A stretch of DNA of 64,000 nt from an uncultured Desulfosoma sp. (GTDB taxonomy: Bacteria; Desulfobacterota; Syntrophobacteria; Syntrophobacterales; DSM-9756), in the NCBI GenBank assembly GCA_937960435.1, contig CALGPN010000015.1:1-64000 (forward strand), in the 5' to 3' direction. The first letter of the stretch is position 1. Every line of letters starts with the position of its first letter. The position numbers and the translations under genes are program-made. A model generated the notes under the pieces. It did not search any database, had not been told where the DNA came from, and saw only the letters and a program-made list of their open reading frames with translations. Positions 26,727-35,687 of the stretch are shown here, in pieces.

Positions 26727-26843
26727 GCCAAGGCTCAGGGTCAAAGGGCCGCAGAGCATGATTTTCGCCGCATTTTAGGCTTTACAACCCGGCATGCCCT
26801 GTGCTAGCGAACTGCCTTCATCACAGCGCGTGGAGGATTCGCC

Positions 26844-27206
26844 ATGGATCAAGAGACTCTGGCTTATTTCAAGGAAATTCTCGAACAGCGACTGCGCGAG
26901 CTTATCGAGGAGGCCGAAAAAACGGTCACGGGCATGACCGACGAAGGGGAAACGTTCCCCGACCCCACCGACAGAGCGTCGTTGGAATCGGACCGGAATT
27001 TCATGCTCCGCATCCGCGACCGGGAGCGCAAGCTCATCACGAAGATCCGCGAAGCACTTCAACGTATCGAGGACGGTTCTTTCGGGATCTGTGAGGCCTG
27101 CGGGGATGACATCGGCGTCGAGCGTTTGAAGGCTCGGCCCGTGACCACTCTGTGCATCGAGTGCAAACGCCGACAAGAGGCTTTGGAAAAGATCCGGGAA
27201 GCCTGA
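26844..27206 (+). CDS. dksA: DksA/TraR-family zinc-finger regulator
   Basis: 120 aa. A coiled-coil N-terminus with the tip DPTDRASLE is followed by the C4 zinc finger CEAC-x17-CIEC near residues 84-107. The length is shorter than E. coli DksA (151 aa), and it falls within the DksA/TraR/RpoS-suppressor family. Such proteins enter the RNA polymerase secondary channel and, with ppGpp, tune rRNA and amino-acid promoters. GGAGG precedes ATG 26844. It is convergent with birA across 3 bases. Confidence 0.9.
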   Translation: MDQETLAYFKEILEQRLRELIEEAEKTVTGMTDEGETFPDPTDRASLESDRNFMLRIRDRERKLITKIREALQRIEDGSFGICEACGDDIGVERLKARPVTTLCIECKRRQEALEKIREA

Positions 27207-27209
27207 ACG

Positions 27210-28271
27210 TCAAACTTTTGGCGAGACATTCACGCTTGAACAAACCGGGGCGGGGCGCAGGTGAAGAATGTCGCCGACCCAAACGGTTTCCAACGTCCCG
27301 TCCGGCGTTTCCAGCACCAACCCGCCACGGTCCGTCAAATCGCGGGCAATGCCTTCGAGCGTGCGTTCCCCGACGTGGAGGCGCACGAACCCTCCGAGAA
27401 CGGCCGAAAGGTTTTTCAAATCTTCGCCTAGGGATGCCAGCCCTTCGTTGAGATATACGCTGTAGAGCTCTTCCATCGTGTTAAGAAAAGCCGCCAAGAC
27501 TCGCGCTCGACTCAGGCTCAGGGCTTCTTCGGCGCCTTCGGAAACCTGTTTCCACTCCAAAGCGAGCGAGGTGGCCGGATAGAGGACCTCTGCAGGGAGA
27601 TCATCCTCTGCATGAAAAACATTGATGCCCACGCCCACCACAAGAAACTGGATCCTATCCGGATCGCACTGCATTTCCGTTAAGATACCCGCAACCTTTT
27701 TTCCCGAGATCAAGACGTCGTTGGGCCATTTGATGCGGGCGTTCACGGCCCATTGCTCCCGAAAAGATCGGGCCAAAGCCAAGGCCGTCACCAACGTGAA
27801 TTCCGGTCCACAGCGGGGCAAGAGCTCGGGCCGAAAAATCATGGACACGTAAATCCCCACGCCCTTAGGCGAATGCCACGGCCGGCGAAGCCTGCCGCGT
27901 CCCGCCGTCTGCTCTTCGGTCACCACAATCGTTCCGTGGGGCGCTCCGTCTCGGGCCAGATCCATGGCACGGTCGTTGGTGGAGCCGATCGTTTCGTGAT
28001 AGTCGTAACAGCGTCCCAGCTCTTGGGTGCGCAACAAGGGAATGACTTCTTCCGGCCTCAAGGACTGGCTGAGCCCCGTCAGCCGATAGCCTTTCTTGGC
28101 CACGCTCTCGATGAGATAGCCTCGGGAGCGAAGCGTGCAGATGTGTTTCCAAACCGCCGTGCGCGATATCCCCAAAGAGTTCGCAAGCTCTGCGCCCGAG
28201 ACGGTTTCCCCTCGACGTTTTTTGAGTTCCGTCAACACGGCGAGCATCGTATCCGGTCGTTGCCTCATCAT
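27210..28271 (-). CDS. birA: Bifunctional biotin-[acetyl-CoA-carboxylase] ligase / biotin operon repressor
   Basis: 353 aa. An N-terminal winged helix (SGAELANSLGISRTAVWKHI, residues 23-42) precedes the biotin protein ligase core with TIGSTNDRAMDLA, TAGRGRLRRPW (the GRGRRG-type AMP-biotin loop) and KWPNDVLISGKKVAGIL. It activates biotin and attaches it to carrier domains; the HTH suggests it also represses biotin genes. The true start is the ATG at 28271 (or 28268), overlapping the cobS stop. The ORF upstream to 28484 is cobS DNA in another frame. Confidence 0.93.
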   Translation of the reverse strand: MMRQRPDTMLAVLTELKKRRGETVSGAELANSLGISRTAVWKHICTLRSRGYLIESVAKKGYRLTGLSQSLRPEEVIPLLRTQELGRCYDYHETIGSTNDRAMDLARDGAPHGTIVVTEEQTAGRGRLRRPWHSPKGVGIYVSMIFRPELLPRCGPEFTLVTALALARSFREQWAVNARIKWPNDVLISGKKVAGILTEMQCDPDRIQFLVVGVGINVFHAEDDLPAEVLYPATSLALEWKQVSEGAEEALSLSRARVLAAFLNTMEELYSVYLNEGLASLGEDLKNLSAVLGGFVRLHVGERTLEGIARDLTDRGGLVLETPDGTLETVWVGDILHLRPAPVCSSVNVSPKV

Positions 28272-29026
28272 CCCACCCTTCCGGTCAACATCAACGCCGC
28301 ATGGTAGAGGATGATTTCCGTCACCTCGTTGACCGCACCCAACATGTCCCCCGTCATGCCGCCGATCCACCGTTTCGAGGTGTTTCGAAAAGGCACGGCC
28401 GCCGCGGTCGCCATCCCCAGCAGCACGGCGCCCCACAGCCTTTCCAGCGCCACTGCGGCCGTCGCCGCCCAGAGCGCGGCCCACACGACTTCACGACGCC
28501 CCACGTGGTCCAAGAAAGCCTTCCCCAAACCGCCTTCAGCCCGAGCGTAAGGGATTTTGCAGGTACAGAGGACCATGGTGTAACGGCTGAGCGCGGGCAC
28601 CAGAATGATGGCCGACCACCGGTGGGCGGCGAGAAGCCCCGAGATGGAAAACACTTTGAGTCCCACGCCGAAAAGCAGCGCCAACACGCCAAAGGTCCCC
28701 ACGCGGCTGTCTTTCATGATGGCAAGTCGCCGCGCCGGCTCATAGGCGCCGCCGACACCGTCCGCCACATCCGCCAACCCATCCAGGTGAAGACCCCGGG
28801 TGAGCCACGCGCCGAGAACCACGATCCATAAAGCACTCAACGTGTCGGAGAAAGACCACGCCAGCCCCCAGCCCGCCGCAGCCTGGACACCGCCAAGGAT
28901 GAGCCCCACGAGTGGAAAGGCGGCAAGGGAACGCGCCACCTCCTCAGGCCCGGAGATCCCCGTTCCCCGCCCGGGAAGGCGCCATCGCGTCAAAAACCCC
29001 AGTGCCATGGTCAAATCTTTCCACAT
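28268..29026 (-). CDS. cobS: Adenosylcobinamide-GDP ribazoletransferase (cobalamin synthase)
   Basis: 252 aa, an integral membrane protein. Family marks are FLTRW near the N-terminus, the metal-binding HLDGLADVADG near residue 80 and DSRVGTFGVLALL. It joins alpha-ribazole to adenosylcobinamide-GDP, the last steps of cobalamin assembly. It overlaps birA by 4 bases and follows cobU after about 37 bp, so cobU-cobS-birA is probably one unit. Confidence 0.93.
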   Translation of the reverse strand: MWKDLTMALGFLTRWRLPGRGTGISGPEEVARSLAAFPLVGLILGGVQAAAGWGLAWSFSDTLSALWIVVLGAWLTRGLHLDGLADVADGVGGAYEPARRLAIMKDSRVGTFGVLALLFGVGLKVFSISGLLAAHRWSAIILVPALSRYTMVLCTCKIPYARAEGGLGKAFLDHVGRREVVWAALWAATAAVALERLWGAVLLGMATAAAVPFRNTSKRWIGGMTGDMLGAVNEVTEIILYHAALMLTGRVG

Positions 29027-29063
29027 GGGGATGCGTCATCCTTCAAGGGCCGCCGTGGGCCCC

Positions 29064-29594
29064 TCATCGAGGCTTCAAGGCGAGGGGGATGCCGGCGACG
29101 ACATAGGTGACGGCCCGGCACGCCTTGGCCACCTGCTGGTTGGCCCACCCCGCCACATCACGATAGCTTCGGGCCAAGGCGTTCTCAGGCACGATGCCGC
29201 AGCCGACTTCGTTGGACACAAGCAGCACAGGGGACGACACCGTCGAGAGCACGTCACAGAGAGCCATGACGGAGGTTTTCACCGCGCGTTCGCCCGAACG
29301 GAGCAGCAGGTTGGAGTACCACAAGGTCAGGCAGTCCACCAGTATGGGAGCCGGATTGGCGGCCAAATGCACGAGAGTTTCCGGAAGGGCCAAAGGGCAT
29401 TCGACCGTTTGCCACAAAGTGCCGCGTCGGCTCTGATGATCGGCCACACGCCGGGCCATTTCTTCATCCAAAACCTCAGCCGTCGCCACATAGCGGTACG
29501 GCGGCGAAAAAGCGCTCATGAGCGCTTCGGCATGCGTGCTTTTGCCGCTTCGCGCCCCTCCCAAAATCAGATGCGGGGTCGGAGGTCGGTTCAT
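29064..29594 (-). CDS. cobU: Adenosylcobinamide kinase / adenosylcobinamide-phosphate guanylyltransferase
   Basis: 176 aa. The P-loop LILGGARSGKSTHAE (residues 9-23), the ADHQSRRG guanylation region, VDCLTLWYSNLLL and VSNEVGCGIVPE are all typical of CobU. It phosphorylates and guanylylates cobinamide for CobS. Its ATG overlaps the parB stop (ATGA), linking it to the parAB transcript. Confidence 0.94.
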   Translation of the reverse strand: MNRPPTPHLILGGARSGKSTHAEALMSAFSPPYRYVATAEVLDEEMARRVADHQSRRGTLWQTVECPLALPETLVHLAANPAPILVDCLTLWYSNLLLRSGERAVKTSVMALCDVLSTVSSPVLLVSNEVGCGIVPENALARSYRDVAGWANQQVAKACRAVTYVVAGIPLALKPR

Positions 29595-30478
29595 GGGAGG
29601 GGATCATCCTCGGTCAATTGCGGATCGACTCCCAGGTAGCGGAGCAATTTGTCCAGCTGGTCAGGATTACGAAAGGCGATGGTCACCGTCCCGCGATTCC
29701 CCTGTCTTCTTACGGTGACGGGAAGATCCAGCCGTCGGCACAGCCTCTTTTCCAACTCCGGCCAACGGGACCGCACGGGAGCCGGCTCCGGTCGGTTCCG
29801 GGCCTCAAGCGCGGCGTTGATGCGCCGTTCCGTCTGGCGTACGGACAAGTCCCCGCGCAGGATGGCGTCACGCATGGCAATTCGGGACGCCTCATCGGGC
29901 AAGGCCAGCAACGCCCGGGCGTGTCCCATGGAAAGCCGCCCGTCCAGAATGTCCTGTTGGATGGTGAGCGGCAGCTGGACCAGCCGCATGATGTTTGCCA
30001 CGGTGGACCGGTTCTTGCCCACGCGTTGGGCGATTTCCGCCTGGCTCAGTCCGAATTCGTCGTGGAGTCTTCGGTAGGCCGCCGCCTGTTCAATGCAATT
30101 CAAATCCTGGCGCTGCAAGTTCTCCACCAAGGCCAGTTCCAGAGCCTGGCGCGGCGTCGCCTCCCGAACCACCACGGGCACTTCCCCAAGCCCGGCCGCC
30201 TTGGCCGCTTGCCAGCGCCTTTCCCCCGCAAGGATCTGGTATTTTCCTTGTTCGGCGGCGCGGGTCACCAGGATCGGCTGCAGGATGCCGTTTTCCCGCA
30301 CCGATTGGACCAGATCCTGAAAACTTTCGTCTTCCACCTTTTGGCGGGGCTGGAACGGATTGGGCACCAGTCGGTCCACAGGACAGTAAAAGACCTGCAC
30401 CTCCTCGCTCTTCAGCCAATCGGTGGAAGGCAAAAGGTCTTGCAATCCGCGCCCCAGTCCCTTTTTCTTTTCAGTCAC
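29591..30478 (-). CDS. parB: Chromosome-partitioning protein ParB
   Basis: 295 aa. The N-terminal CTP-binding/clamp region has VPNPFQPRQ, ILQPILVT, YQILAGERRWQAAKAAG and ENLQRQDLN. The HTH follows (AEIAQRVGKNRSTVANI), then a C-terminal dimerisation domain. It loads on parS, slides as a CTP-gated clamp and hands origins to ParA. The start is a GTG (30478) inside the 3' end of parA, because the ORF upstream is parA in another frame. A perfect parS (41942) lies 11 kb away. Confidence 0.95.
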   Translation of the reverse strand: MTEKKKGLGRGLQDLLPSTDWLKSEEVQVFYCPVDRLVPNPFQPRQKVEDESFQDLVQSVRENGILQPILVTRAAEQGKYQILAGERRWQAAKAAGLGEVPVVVREATPRQALELALVENLQRQDLNCIEQAAAYRRLHDEFGLSQAEIAQRVGKNRSTVANIMRLVQLPLTIQQDILDGRLSMGHARALLALPDEASRIAMRDAILRGDLSVRQTERRINAALEARNRPEPAPVRSRWPELEKRLCRRLDLPVTVRRQGNRGTVTIAFRNPDQLDKLLRYLGVDPQLTEDDPLP

Positions 30479-31241
30479 CGGAAGCTTCTGTCTCCAGCAG
30501 TTCGTCGGCCAGCGACATATAGGCCTTCGCCCCGGCCGAATGGCGATCATAGAGCGTCACGGGCAGCCCGTGACTCGGGCATTCGCTTAGGCGCACGTTG
30601 CGCGGAATCACGGTCTTGAGCACGTGACCTCCTAGGTGGTTGCGCACCTCCACGGCCACCTGATGGCACAGGTTGTTGCGCCGGTCAAACATGGTGAGCA
30701 CGATGCCTCGAATGCGAAGCTCAGGATTCCACCGCATTTTGATTTTGCGCAGGGTCTCCAAAAGCAGCGTCAGCCCCTCCATGGCAAAGTATTCGCACTG
30801 GAGCGGGATGAGCACGCTGTGGGCGGCACACAAGCTGTTCACGGTCAAAAGGCCCAGGGACGGAGGGCAATCCAAAAGAATGAAATCGAATTCTCGGCCG
30901 AGCGGCTCCATTTTTTGGGCCAAGACCGTCTCTCCGCCTCCTTGGGCGGCCAGTTCCCATTCAGCCGCGGCCAAGGAGGAATTGGCCGGGAGGAGCCACA
31001 GGGGCAGGTTTTGGATGGGTCGATGCAGGGGAGGATCCATGGGATGGCGCAAGAAGCCATAGAGGCCGGCGTCGGCCCCGGTGATCCGCACACCGAGCCC
31101 GCTGGAGGCATTCCCTTGAGCGTCGCAATCCACCAAAAGGACGCGTTGGCCTTTGGCCGCCAGCGCCGCACTCAAGTTGATGGCCGTGGTGGTCTTGCCC
31201 ACACCGCCTTTTTGGTTGGCAATGGCCATGATGGAGGTCAT
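30471..31241 (-). CDS. parA: Chromosome-partitioning ATPase ParA (Soj)
   Basis: 256 aa. The deviant Walker A is KGGVGKTTTAINLSAALA (residues 11-28). Walker B is FDFILLDCPPSLGLLT. The length is that of chromosomal Soj without an N-terminal HTH. It drives segregation of ParB-parS complexes. It overlaps parB by 8 bases and the small upstream gene by 4. Confidence 0.96.
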   Translation of the reverse strand: MTSIMAIANQKGGVGKTTTAINLSAALAAKGQRVLLVDCDAQGNASSGLGVRITGADAGLYGFLRHPMDPPLHRPIQNLPLWLLPANSSLAAAEWELAAQGGGETVLAQKMEPLGREFDFILLDCPPSLGLLTVNSLCAAHSVLIPLQCEYFAMEGLTLLLETLRKIKMRWNPELRIRGIVLTMFDRRNNLCHQVAVEVRNHLGGHVLKTVIPRNVRLSECPSHGLPVTLYDRHSAGAKAYMSLADELLETEASGD

Positions 31242-31501
31242 GAGGAAACCTCCTCCCGCCGTGGGACCACCATGCTCCAGGTGTCGAAAAGTTCATGGTA
31301 GCGCACCAAGAATCGTTCCCCCGTATCCACAAGCAGGCGATAATACCGCATGGGCACGCGATGGGAGGCGAGGAAGCCTTCGTACCACCGATCTTCCACC
31401 GCCTCAACCCGATAGCGGCGGCCGCGCCACTCCAATGCCGCGGGTTCCTGAACCCCGCAGTAATGATCCCGGGTCTTCACCGTGATGCGTTCCAGACGCA
31501 T
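31238..31501 (-). CDS. Small conserved protein upstream of parA (DUF6504-like)
   Basis: 87 aa. The centre reads WRGRRYRVEAVEDRWYEG and later LLVDTGERFLVRYHELFDTW. This is the pattern of DUF6504-like proteins as I remember them; function unknown. The ATGA overlap with parA and the absence of any other frame support its being real. It may simply be a passenger of the par operon. Confidence 0.55.
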   Translation of the reverse strand: MRLERITVKTRDHYCGVQEPAALEWRGRRYRVEAVEDRWYEGFLASHRVPMRYYRLLVDTGERFLVRYHELFDTWSMVVPRREEVSS

Positions 31502-31606
31502 GGCGCTGATTGATCCCTCACCGCGTTTGGGAAAGAATGACTAATATACCGGGGAAACCTTATGATACAATCTTTTTTAACCCTAGCCTGCAAGGAGGTG
31601 CATCTC

Positions 31607-32128
31607 ATGGCACGCAAGGCGCTTTTGGTTATCGACATGCTCAACGATTTCGTCGATCCCCGCGGCGCCCTCTATTGCGGGGAGTCGGCCCGGGCGATCA
31701 TTCCCGCCGTCCGCCGGATCATGGAGGACTTTACGCGTCAGGGTCATCTCATCGTCCTCGTGAAGGACGCCCACCGCAGCGACGATCCCGAATTTCGGCT
31801 CTTCCCGCCGCACGCCGTGCGCGGCACCTGGGGCGGGGAGGTCATTCCGGAGCTTCCCATGCCGCAGGATGCGCTCATCGTAGAAAAGACTCGCTACAGC
31901 GCCTTTTTCGGAACCGACCTCGAAGGAACGCTCAAGAAGTACGCCCCCGAGGAGGTATGGGTCGTGGGCGTGTGCACGTCCATCTGCGTCATGGACACGG
32001 TGGGGGATCTTCGCAACCGCGACTATGCCGTAATCGTCCCGTCGGAGGCTGTCGCCGATTTCGACCCTGAGTTTCACGCTTTCGCCCTCAAGCGCATGGA
32101 ACGCGTTTACGGAGCCGCCGTTCGGTGA
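31607..32128 (+). CDS. pncA: Nicotinamidase (isochorismatase family)
   Basis: 173 aa. The cysteine-hydrolase triad is visible: Asp in LLVIDMLNDFVDP, Lys in VEKTRYSAFFGTDLE and Cys in VVGVCTSICVMDT. It converts nicotinamide to nicotinate. The metal-binding D-x-H is seen in KDAHRSDD. AAGGAGGTG at 31592-31600 fixes the ATG at 31607; the longer ORF from 31562 is unlikely. It is followed after 35 bp by pncB, so the two form an NAD-salvage pair. Confidence 0.88.
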   Translation: MARKALLVIDMLNDFVDPRGALYCGESARAIIPAVRRIMEDFTRQGHLIVLVKDAHRSDDPEFRLFPPHAVRGTWGGEVIPELPMPQDALIVEKTRYSAFFGTDLEGTLKKYAPEEVWVVGVCTSICVMDTVGDLRNRDYAVIVPSEAVADFDPEFHAFALKRMERVYGAAVR

Positions 32129-32163
32129 ATGCCTGAGGAAACCGCGCAAAGGAGGCCCCCATT

Positions 32164-33531
32164 ATGGCGTTGTGGCACGGCTATCGACCGGAACTGCTCA
32201 CCGATCTCTACCAGTTCACCATGACGGCAAGTTACTGGAAGGAAGGCATGCACGGCCGGGCCGCTTTCAGTCTGTTTATCCGCGACTTGCCTCCTAACCG
32301 CGCCTACTTCGTTTCGGCGGGCCTCCAGGACGTTCTCGCCATCCTCGACGACTTCCACTTCGACCCCGATTCCATCGATTATCTTCGCTCCCTCGGGCGC
32401 TTTCCCGAAGGCTTCCTCGACTCTCTCAAGGCGATGCGCTTCACGGGCACGGTGCGGGCCATCCCCGAAGGACGAATCTTCTTCCCCAACGAGCCGCTCA
32501 TCGAAGTGACCGCACCGATTCTAGAAGCCCAACTTTTGGAAACGGTCATTCTCAACACCCTTCATCTGGAAACCTTGGTGGCTTCAAAGGCCGCCCGCTG
32601 TTTTGCCGCCGCCTGCGGGCGGCCTCTGATCGACTTTTCGCCTCGGCGCACCCACGGCGCCGACGCCGCGTTGAAAACGGCCCGATGCAGCTACATCACC
32701 GGTTTTCTCGGCACGAGCAACGTCCTTGCCGGCCGAATTTACGGCATCCCCGTTTTCGGCACCATGGCCCATTCCTATATCACGAGTTTTCTCCATGAAA
32801 TGGACGCGTTCCGAGCCTACGCCGCGGCCTTTCCGGACAATACCGTGTTGCTCCTGGACACTTACGACACCCTGAAAGCCGCCGAAAAAGCCGTCGTCAT
32901 CGCCCGGGAACTCCAGGCCCAAGGAAAGAAGCTGCGCGGCGTAAGGCTCGACAGCGGGGACCTTAAAGCTTTGAGCCGCCAAGTCCACGAGCTTTTTTGC
33001 CGGCATGGATTCCCGGACGTGGCGATCATGGCCAGCGGCAATCTGGACGAGTACCGCGTCGAGGACCTCTTGCGCTCGGGGGCGCATATCAATCTCTTCG
33101 GCATCGGCACACGGCTTGGGGTTTCCGCCGACGCCCCATATCTGGACATGGCCTACAAGTTGGTGGAATACGACGGGCGGCCCGTCCTCAAGTTGAGCCC
33201 CGGCAAGATCACGTGGGTGGGGGAAAAACAGGTCTTCCGTTCCTATGACCCGTCGGGCCTCATGGAACACGACACCCTGGGACTGAAACAAGAAAACCAC
33301 CCCGGCGCGGAACCCCTCTTGGTGCCCGTGGTGGTGCAGGGGCGGCGAACCGCCCCCGAAGAATCTCTCGCCGACATCCGAGCCCGCTTTCAGGCTGACT
33401 GGGACCGGTTGCCCGAGGCCTACAAAGCTTTACGGCCGGATAAGATCTATCCGGTCCGTCCCAGCGGTCCCCTTCTCGCCTTGCAGGAGCGAGTCCGTCA
33501 GGCTCGGGTAGGTCAGGAAATCCGCTCATGA
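32164..33531 (+). CDS. pncB: Nicotinate phosphoribosyltransferase
   Basis: 455 aa. It carries LLTDLYQFTMTASYWKEGM at the start, the active-site FSPRRTHG stretch (with the phosphorylatable His), GTMAHSYITSFLHE, the Asp-rich TYDTLK/VRLDSGDL region and the PRPP site NLFGIGTRLG. It makes nicotinate mononucleotide from nicotinate and PRPP, completing salvage from pncA. AAAGGAGG lies 8 bases before the ATG. Its 3' end overlaps rsmG by six bases, convergently. Confidence 0.93.
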   Translation: MALWHGYRPELLTDLYQFTMTASYWKEGMHGRAAFSLFIRDLPPNRAYFVSAGLQDVLAILDDFHFDPDSIDYLRSLGRFPEGFLDSLKAMRFTGTVRAIPEGRIFFPNEPLIEVTAPILEAQLLETVILNTLHLETLVASKAARCFAAACGRPLIDFSPRRTHGADAALKTARCSYITGFLGTSNVLAGRIYGIPVFGTMAHSYITSFLHEMDAFRAYAAAFPDNTVLLLDTYDTLKAAEKAVVIARELQAQGKKLRGVRLDSGDLKALSRQVHELFCRHGFPDVAIMASGNLDEYRVEDLLRSGAHINLFGIGTRLGVSADAPYLDMAYKLVEYDGRPVLKLSPGKITWVGEKQVFRSYDPSGLMEHDTLGLKQENHPGAEPLLVPVVVQGRRTAPEESLADIRARFQADWDRLPEAYKALRPDKIYPVRPSGPLLALQERVRQARVGQEIRS

Positions 33532-34230
33532 GTCCCGGCGCACCCAGCGGATAAGGCGCCGGCGGCCTCCCCTGCACGGCAATTCATAGGCCTCGTCCTC
33601 CAGTCGCTCCACAACCGTTGCGCCTTCGAGAACGATGCGTGCCGGAACAAGAGCCTGCGACGACGACGGCCCCGCCCAATAGGCGATGACACCGCGCGGC
33701 GCAAGGAGCGCGCCCATCTTTTGGAGCATCCCTGCATGGATTTTTACCGCGCGGACAGTAATCACGTCGAAGCCCCCCTTCATCTCCGCTTCTTGGGGGG
33801 ACACCTTGGGCAACCCGGGCGGTGAAACCCATGGGACGTCTTCAAGTCGGCCGAGAATCACCGTGACGTTTTTCAAACCGAGATCCGTTACGGCCACTTT
33901 CAGGAAACTGGCCTTTTTTCGATCGGAATCCAGCAAAAAAAACCGAAGGCCGGGACGGACGACGCCCAGAGGAAGGCCGGGAAAACCCGCGCCGCTGCCC
34001 ACATCCAAAGCCAGGCCTGCTTCGGGCAGCCATCGAGCCGGAAGGACGCTGTCCACCACGTGCTTCACCAGGGCCTCGAAGCCGGTGACCCGTGTGAGGT
34101 TCACGCGCCGATTCCACAGTGAGACCAGATCCAAATGCCGACAGCACAACACCGCTTGGTCGCGGCTTAGGGGAATCCCGCATTCGGCACACAAATCCTG
34201 GAGTTTTTCCCGGCATTCGGTTTCGTTCAC
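33526..34230 (-). CDS. rsmG: 16S rRNA (guanine527-N7)-methyltransferase
   Basis: 234 aa. The SAM-binding motif is ALDVGSGAGFPGLPLGVV (near 94-111), preceded by the family start HLDLVSLWNRRVNLTRVTG and the VKHVVDSVLPA stretch. It methylates G527 of 16S rRNA, linked to streptomycin resistance. It sits directly downstream of mnmE, as in many origin-proximal clusters. Confidence 0.93.
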   Translation of the reverse strand: MNETECREKLQDLCAECGIPLSRDQAVLCCRHLDLVSLWNRRVNLTRVTGFEALVKHVVDSVLPARWLPEAGLALDVGSGAGFPGLPLGVVRPGLRFFLLDSDRKKASFLKVAVTDLGLKNVTVILGRLEDVPWVSPPGLPKVSPQEAEMKGGFDVITVRAVKIHAGMLQKMGALLAPRGVIAYWAGPSSSQALVPARIVLEGATVVERLEDEAYELPCRGGRRRLIRWVRRDS

Positions 34231-34258
34231 GAAGAAAACCCCAAAAAGCTCCCGCCCG

Positions 34259-35665
34259 TCATTTGCCGATACAAAAACGGGAAAAAATCCGCTCCAACAC
34301 CGCGTCGTCCACGTGCACCCCGAGGACTTCCTCCATGGCCAATCGGGCTATGCGGATTTCTTCGGAAATCAGTTCGGGAAGGCCCTGAGTCCGCGCCACG
34401 TCCACGGCCGCTCTGAGGGCTTCGGCCGCCCGCTCGAGACACTCTTTTTGCCGCACATTCACCGCAAAGGTCGATTCGGCCCCGAGGATCATCTCCCGAA
34501 GAACGGCCTCTTCCAGAAAAGCCTTGAGACGTTGGATATCCCGCGGATCGTGAGCGCACAAAGGGATCACCGGGTCGGACAGGGCATAACGGGCCGAAAG
34601 AGCTTGCGGGGTCGTCACCGCAGGGCAATCGCTTTTGTTCAACACCACGATTCGGCGCTTCGCCCGGGTTTTTTCCTCGATCCGATCGTCATCCCCATCC
34701 AAGGGCCAGCTTTGGTCCACGATCCACAGGATAAGGTCGGCTTCGTCCACCGAACGCAAGGTCCGTTCGATCCCCAACGATTCGATGACATCGGGCTTTT
34801 CGCGGATGCCCGCCGTATCCAACACGCGCACCCATAGGCCTCCCACGAGAAAGCCGTCTTCGATGACATCGCGCGTCGTTCCGGCAATGGGGGTGACAAT
34901 GGCGCGGTCCTGACCCACCAGGGCGTTCAAAAGGGATGATTTGCCCACATTGGGTTTTCCCACTAGAACCATGGAGACGCCTTCGCGAAGCACACGAGCT
35001 TCGTCGTAATGGTCCACAATCGTCCGGACCCCGGGAAGGACGCACCCCTCTAGGCGGGAGGCCAACTCTTCGAGCTCGGAGGGCTCTGCCTCACTATCCA
35101 TTTCGTCTGGAAAATCCATAAGCGCTTCCAGACGCGCCTCCATATCCAGAAGATCCTCCCTCCATCGGGACACCGCTTCGCCCAAACCTTTTCGCAGCTG
35201 GCGTCCGGCCGCTTCCAGAGCCTTCTCCGACCGGGCATGGATCACATCAACGACGGCTTCCGCCTGAGAAAGATCCAGCCGACCGTTGAGAAAGGCACGC
35301 AGGGTAAACTCACCCGGCCGCGCCAGGCGAGCCCCTCGGGCCAAAACCAGCGTGAGGATGCGATTGAGCACGGCGTATCCGCTGTGGCAGTTGATTTCCA
35401 CCACGTCTTCGCCCGTATAGGACCGGGGCCCGGCCATGTAACTCGCCAAAACCTCATCGACCGGCGTTTCCGAGGCCGGGTCGACGATCCATCCGTAAGT
35501 CAGTTTGTGGGACGGGGGAGGGAAGGAGGACGATGAGGACGGTGTGAAGATTTCTTTGAGGATGGTGAGGGCATCGGGGCCACTGATTTTGATGATCCCG
35601 ATGCCCCCGATGCCGATGGGAGTCGCGATGGCGCAGATTGTCTCGGATCGGCAGGCAATGTCCAT
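34259..35665 (-). CDS. mnmE: tRNA-modification GTPase MnmE
   Basis: 468 aa. An N-terminal folate-binding domain (ETICAIATPIGIGGIGIIKI) and helical region (GEFTLRAFLNGRLDLSQAEA) precede the G domain: GKPNVGKSSLLNAL, DTAG and NKSD. The protein ends in the catalytic CIGK. With MnmG it makes the cmnm5 wobble-uridine side chain. A Ser-rich insert (SSSSSFPPPSH, near 43-53) is unusual but short. Confidence 0.97.
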   Translation of the reverse strand: MDIACRSETICAIATPIGIGGIGIIKISGPDALTILKEIFTPSSSSSFPPPSHKLTYGWIVDPASETPVDEVLASYMAGPRSYTGEDVVEINCHSGYAVLNRILTLVLARGARLARPGEFTLRAFLNGRLDLSQAEAVVDVIHARSEKALEAAGRQLRKGLGEAVSRWREDLLDMEARLEALMDFPDEMDSEAEPSELEELASRLEGCVLPGVRTIVDHYDEARVLREGVSMVLVGKPNVGKSSLLNALVGQDRAIVTPIAGTTRDVIEDGFLVGGLWVRVLDTAGIREKPDVIESLGIERTLRSVDEADLILWIVDQSWPLDGDDDRIEEKTRAKRRIVVLNKSDCPAVTTPQALSARYALSDPVIPLCAHDPRDIQRLKAFLEEAVLREMILGAESTFAVNVRQKECLERAAEALRAAVDVARTQGLPELISEEIRIARLAMEEVLGVHVDDAVLERIFSRFCIGK

Positions 35666-35687
35666 CGTGCGCGGATGCAGCCTCCGC

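Noticed and set aside
25791-26759. Extension of the lon frame upstream by about 320 codons.
   Set aside because: Runs antisense through both tRNA-Ser genes and moaC; Lon homology begins at ATG 25790.
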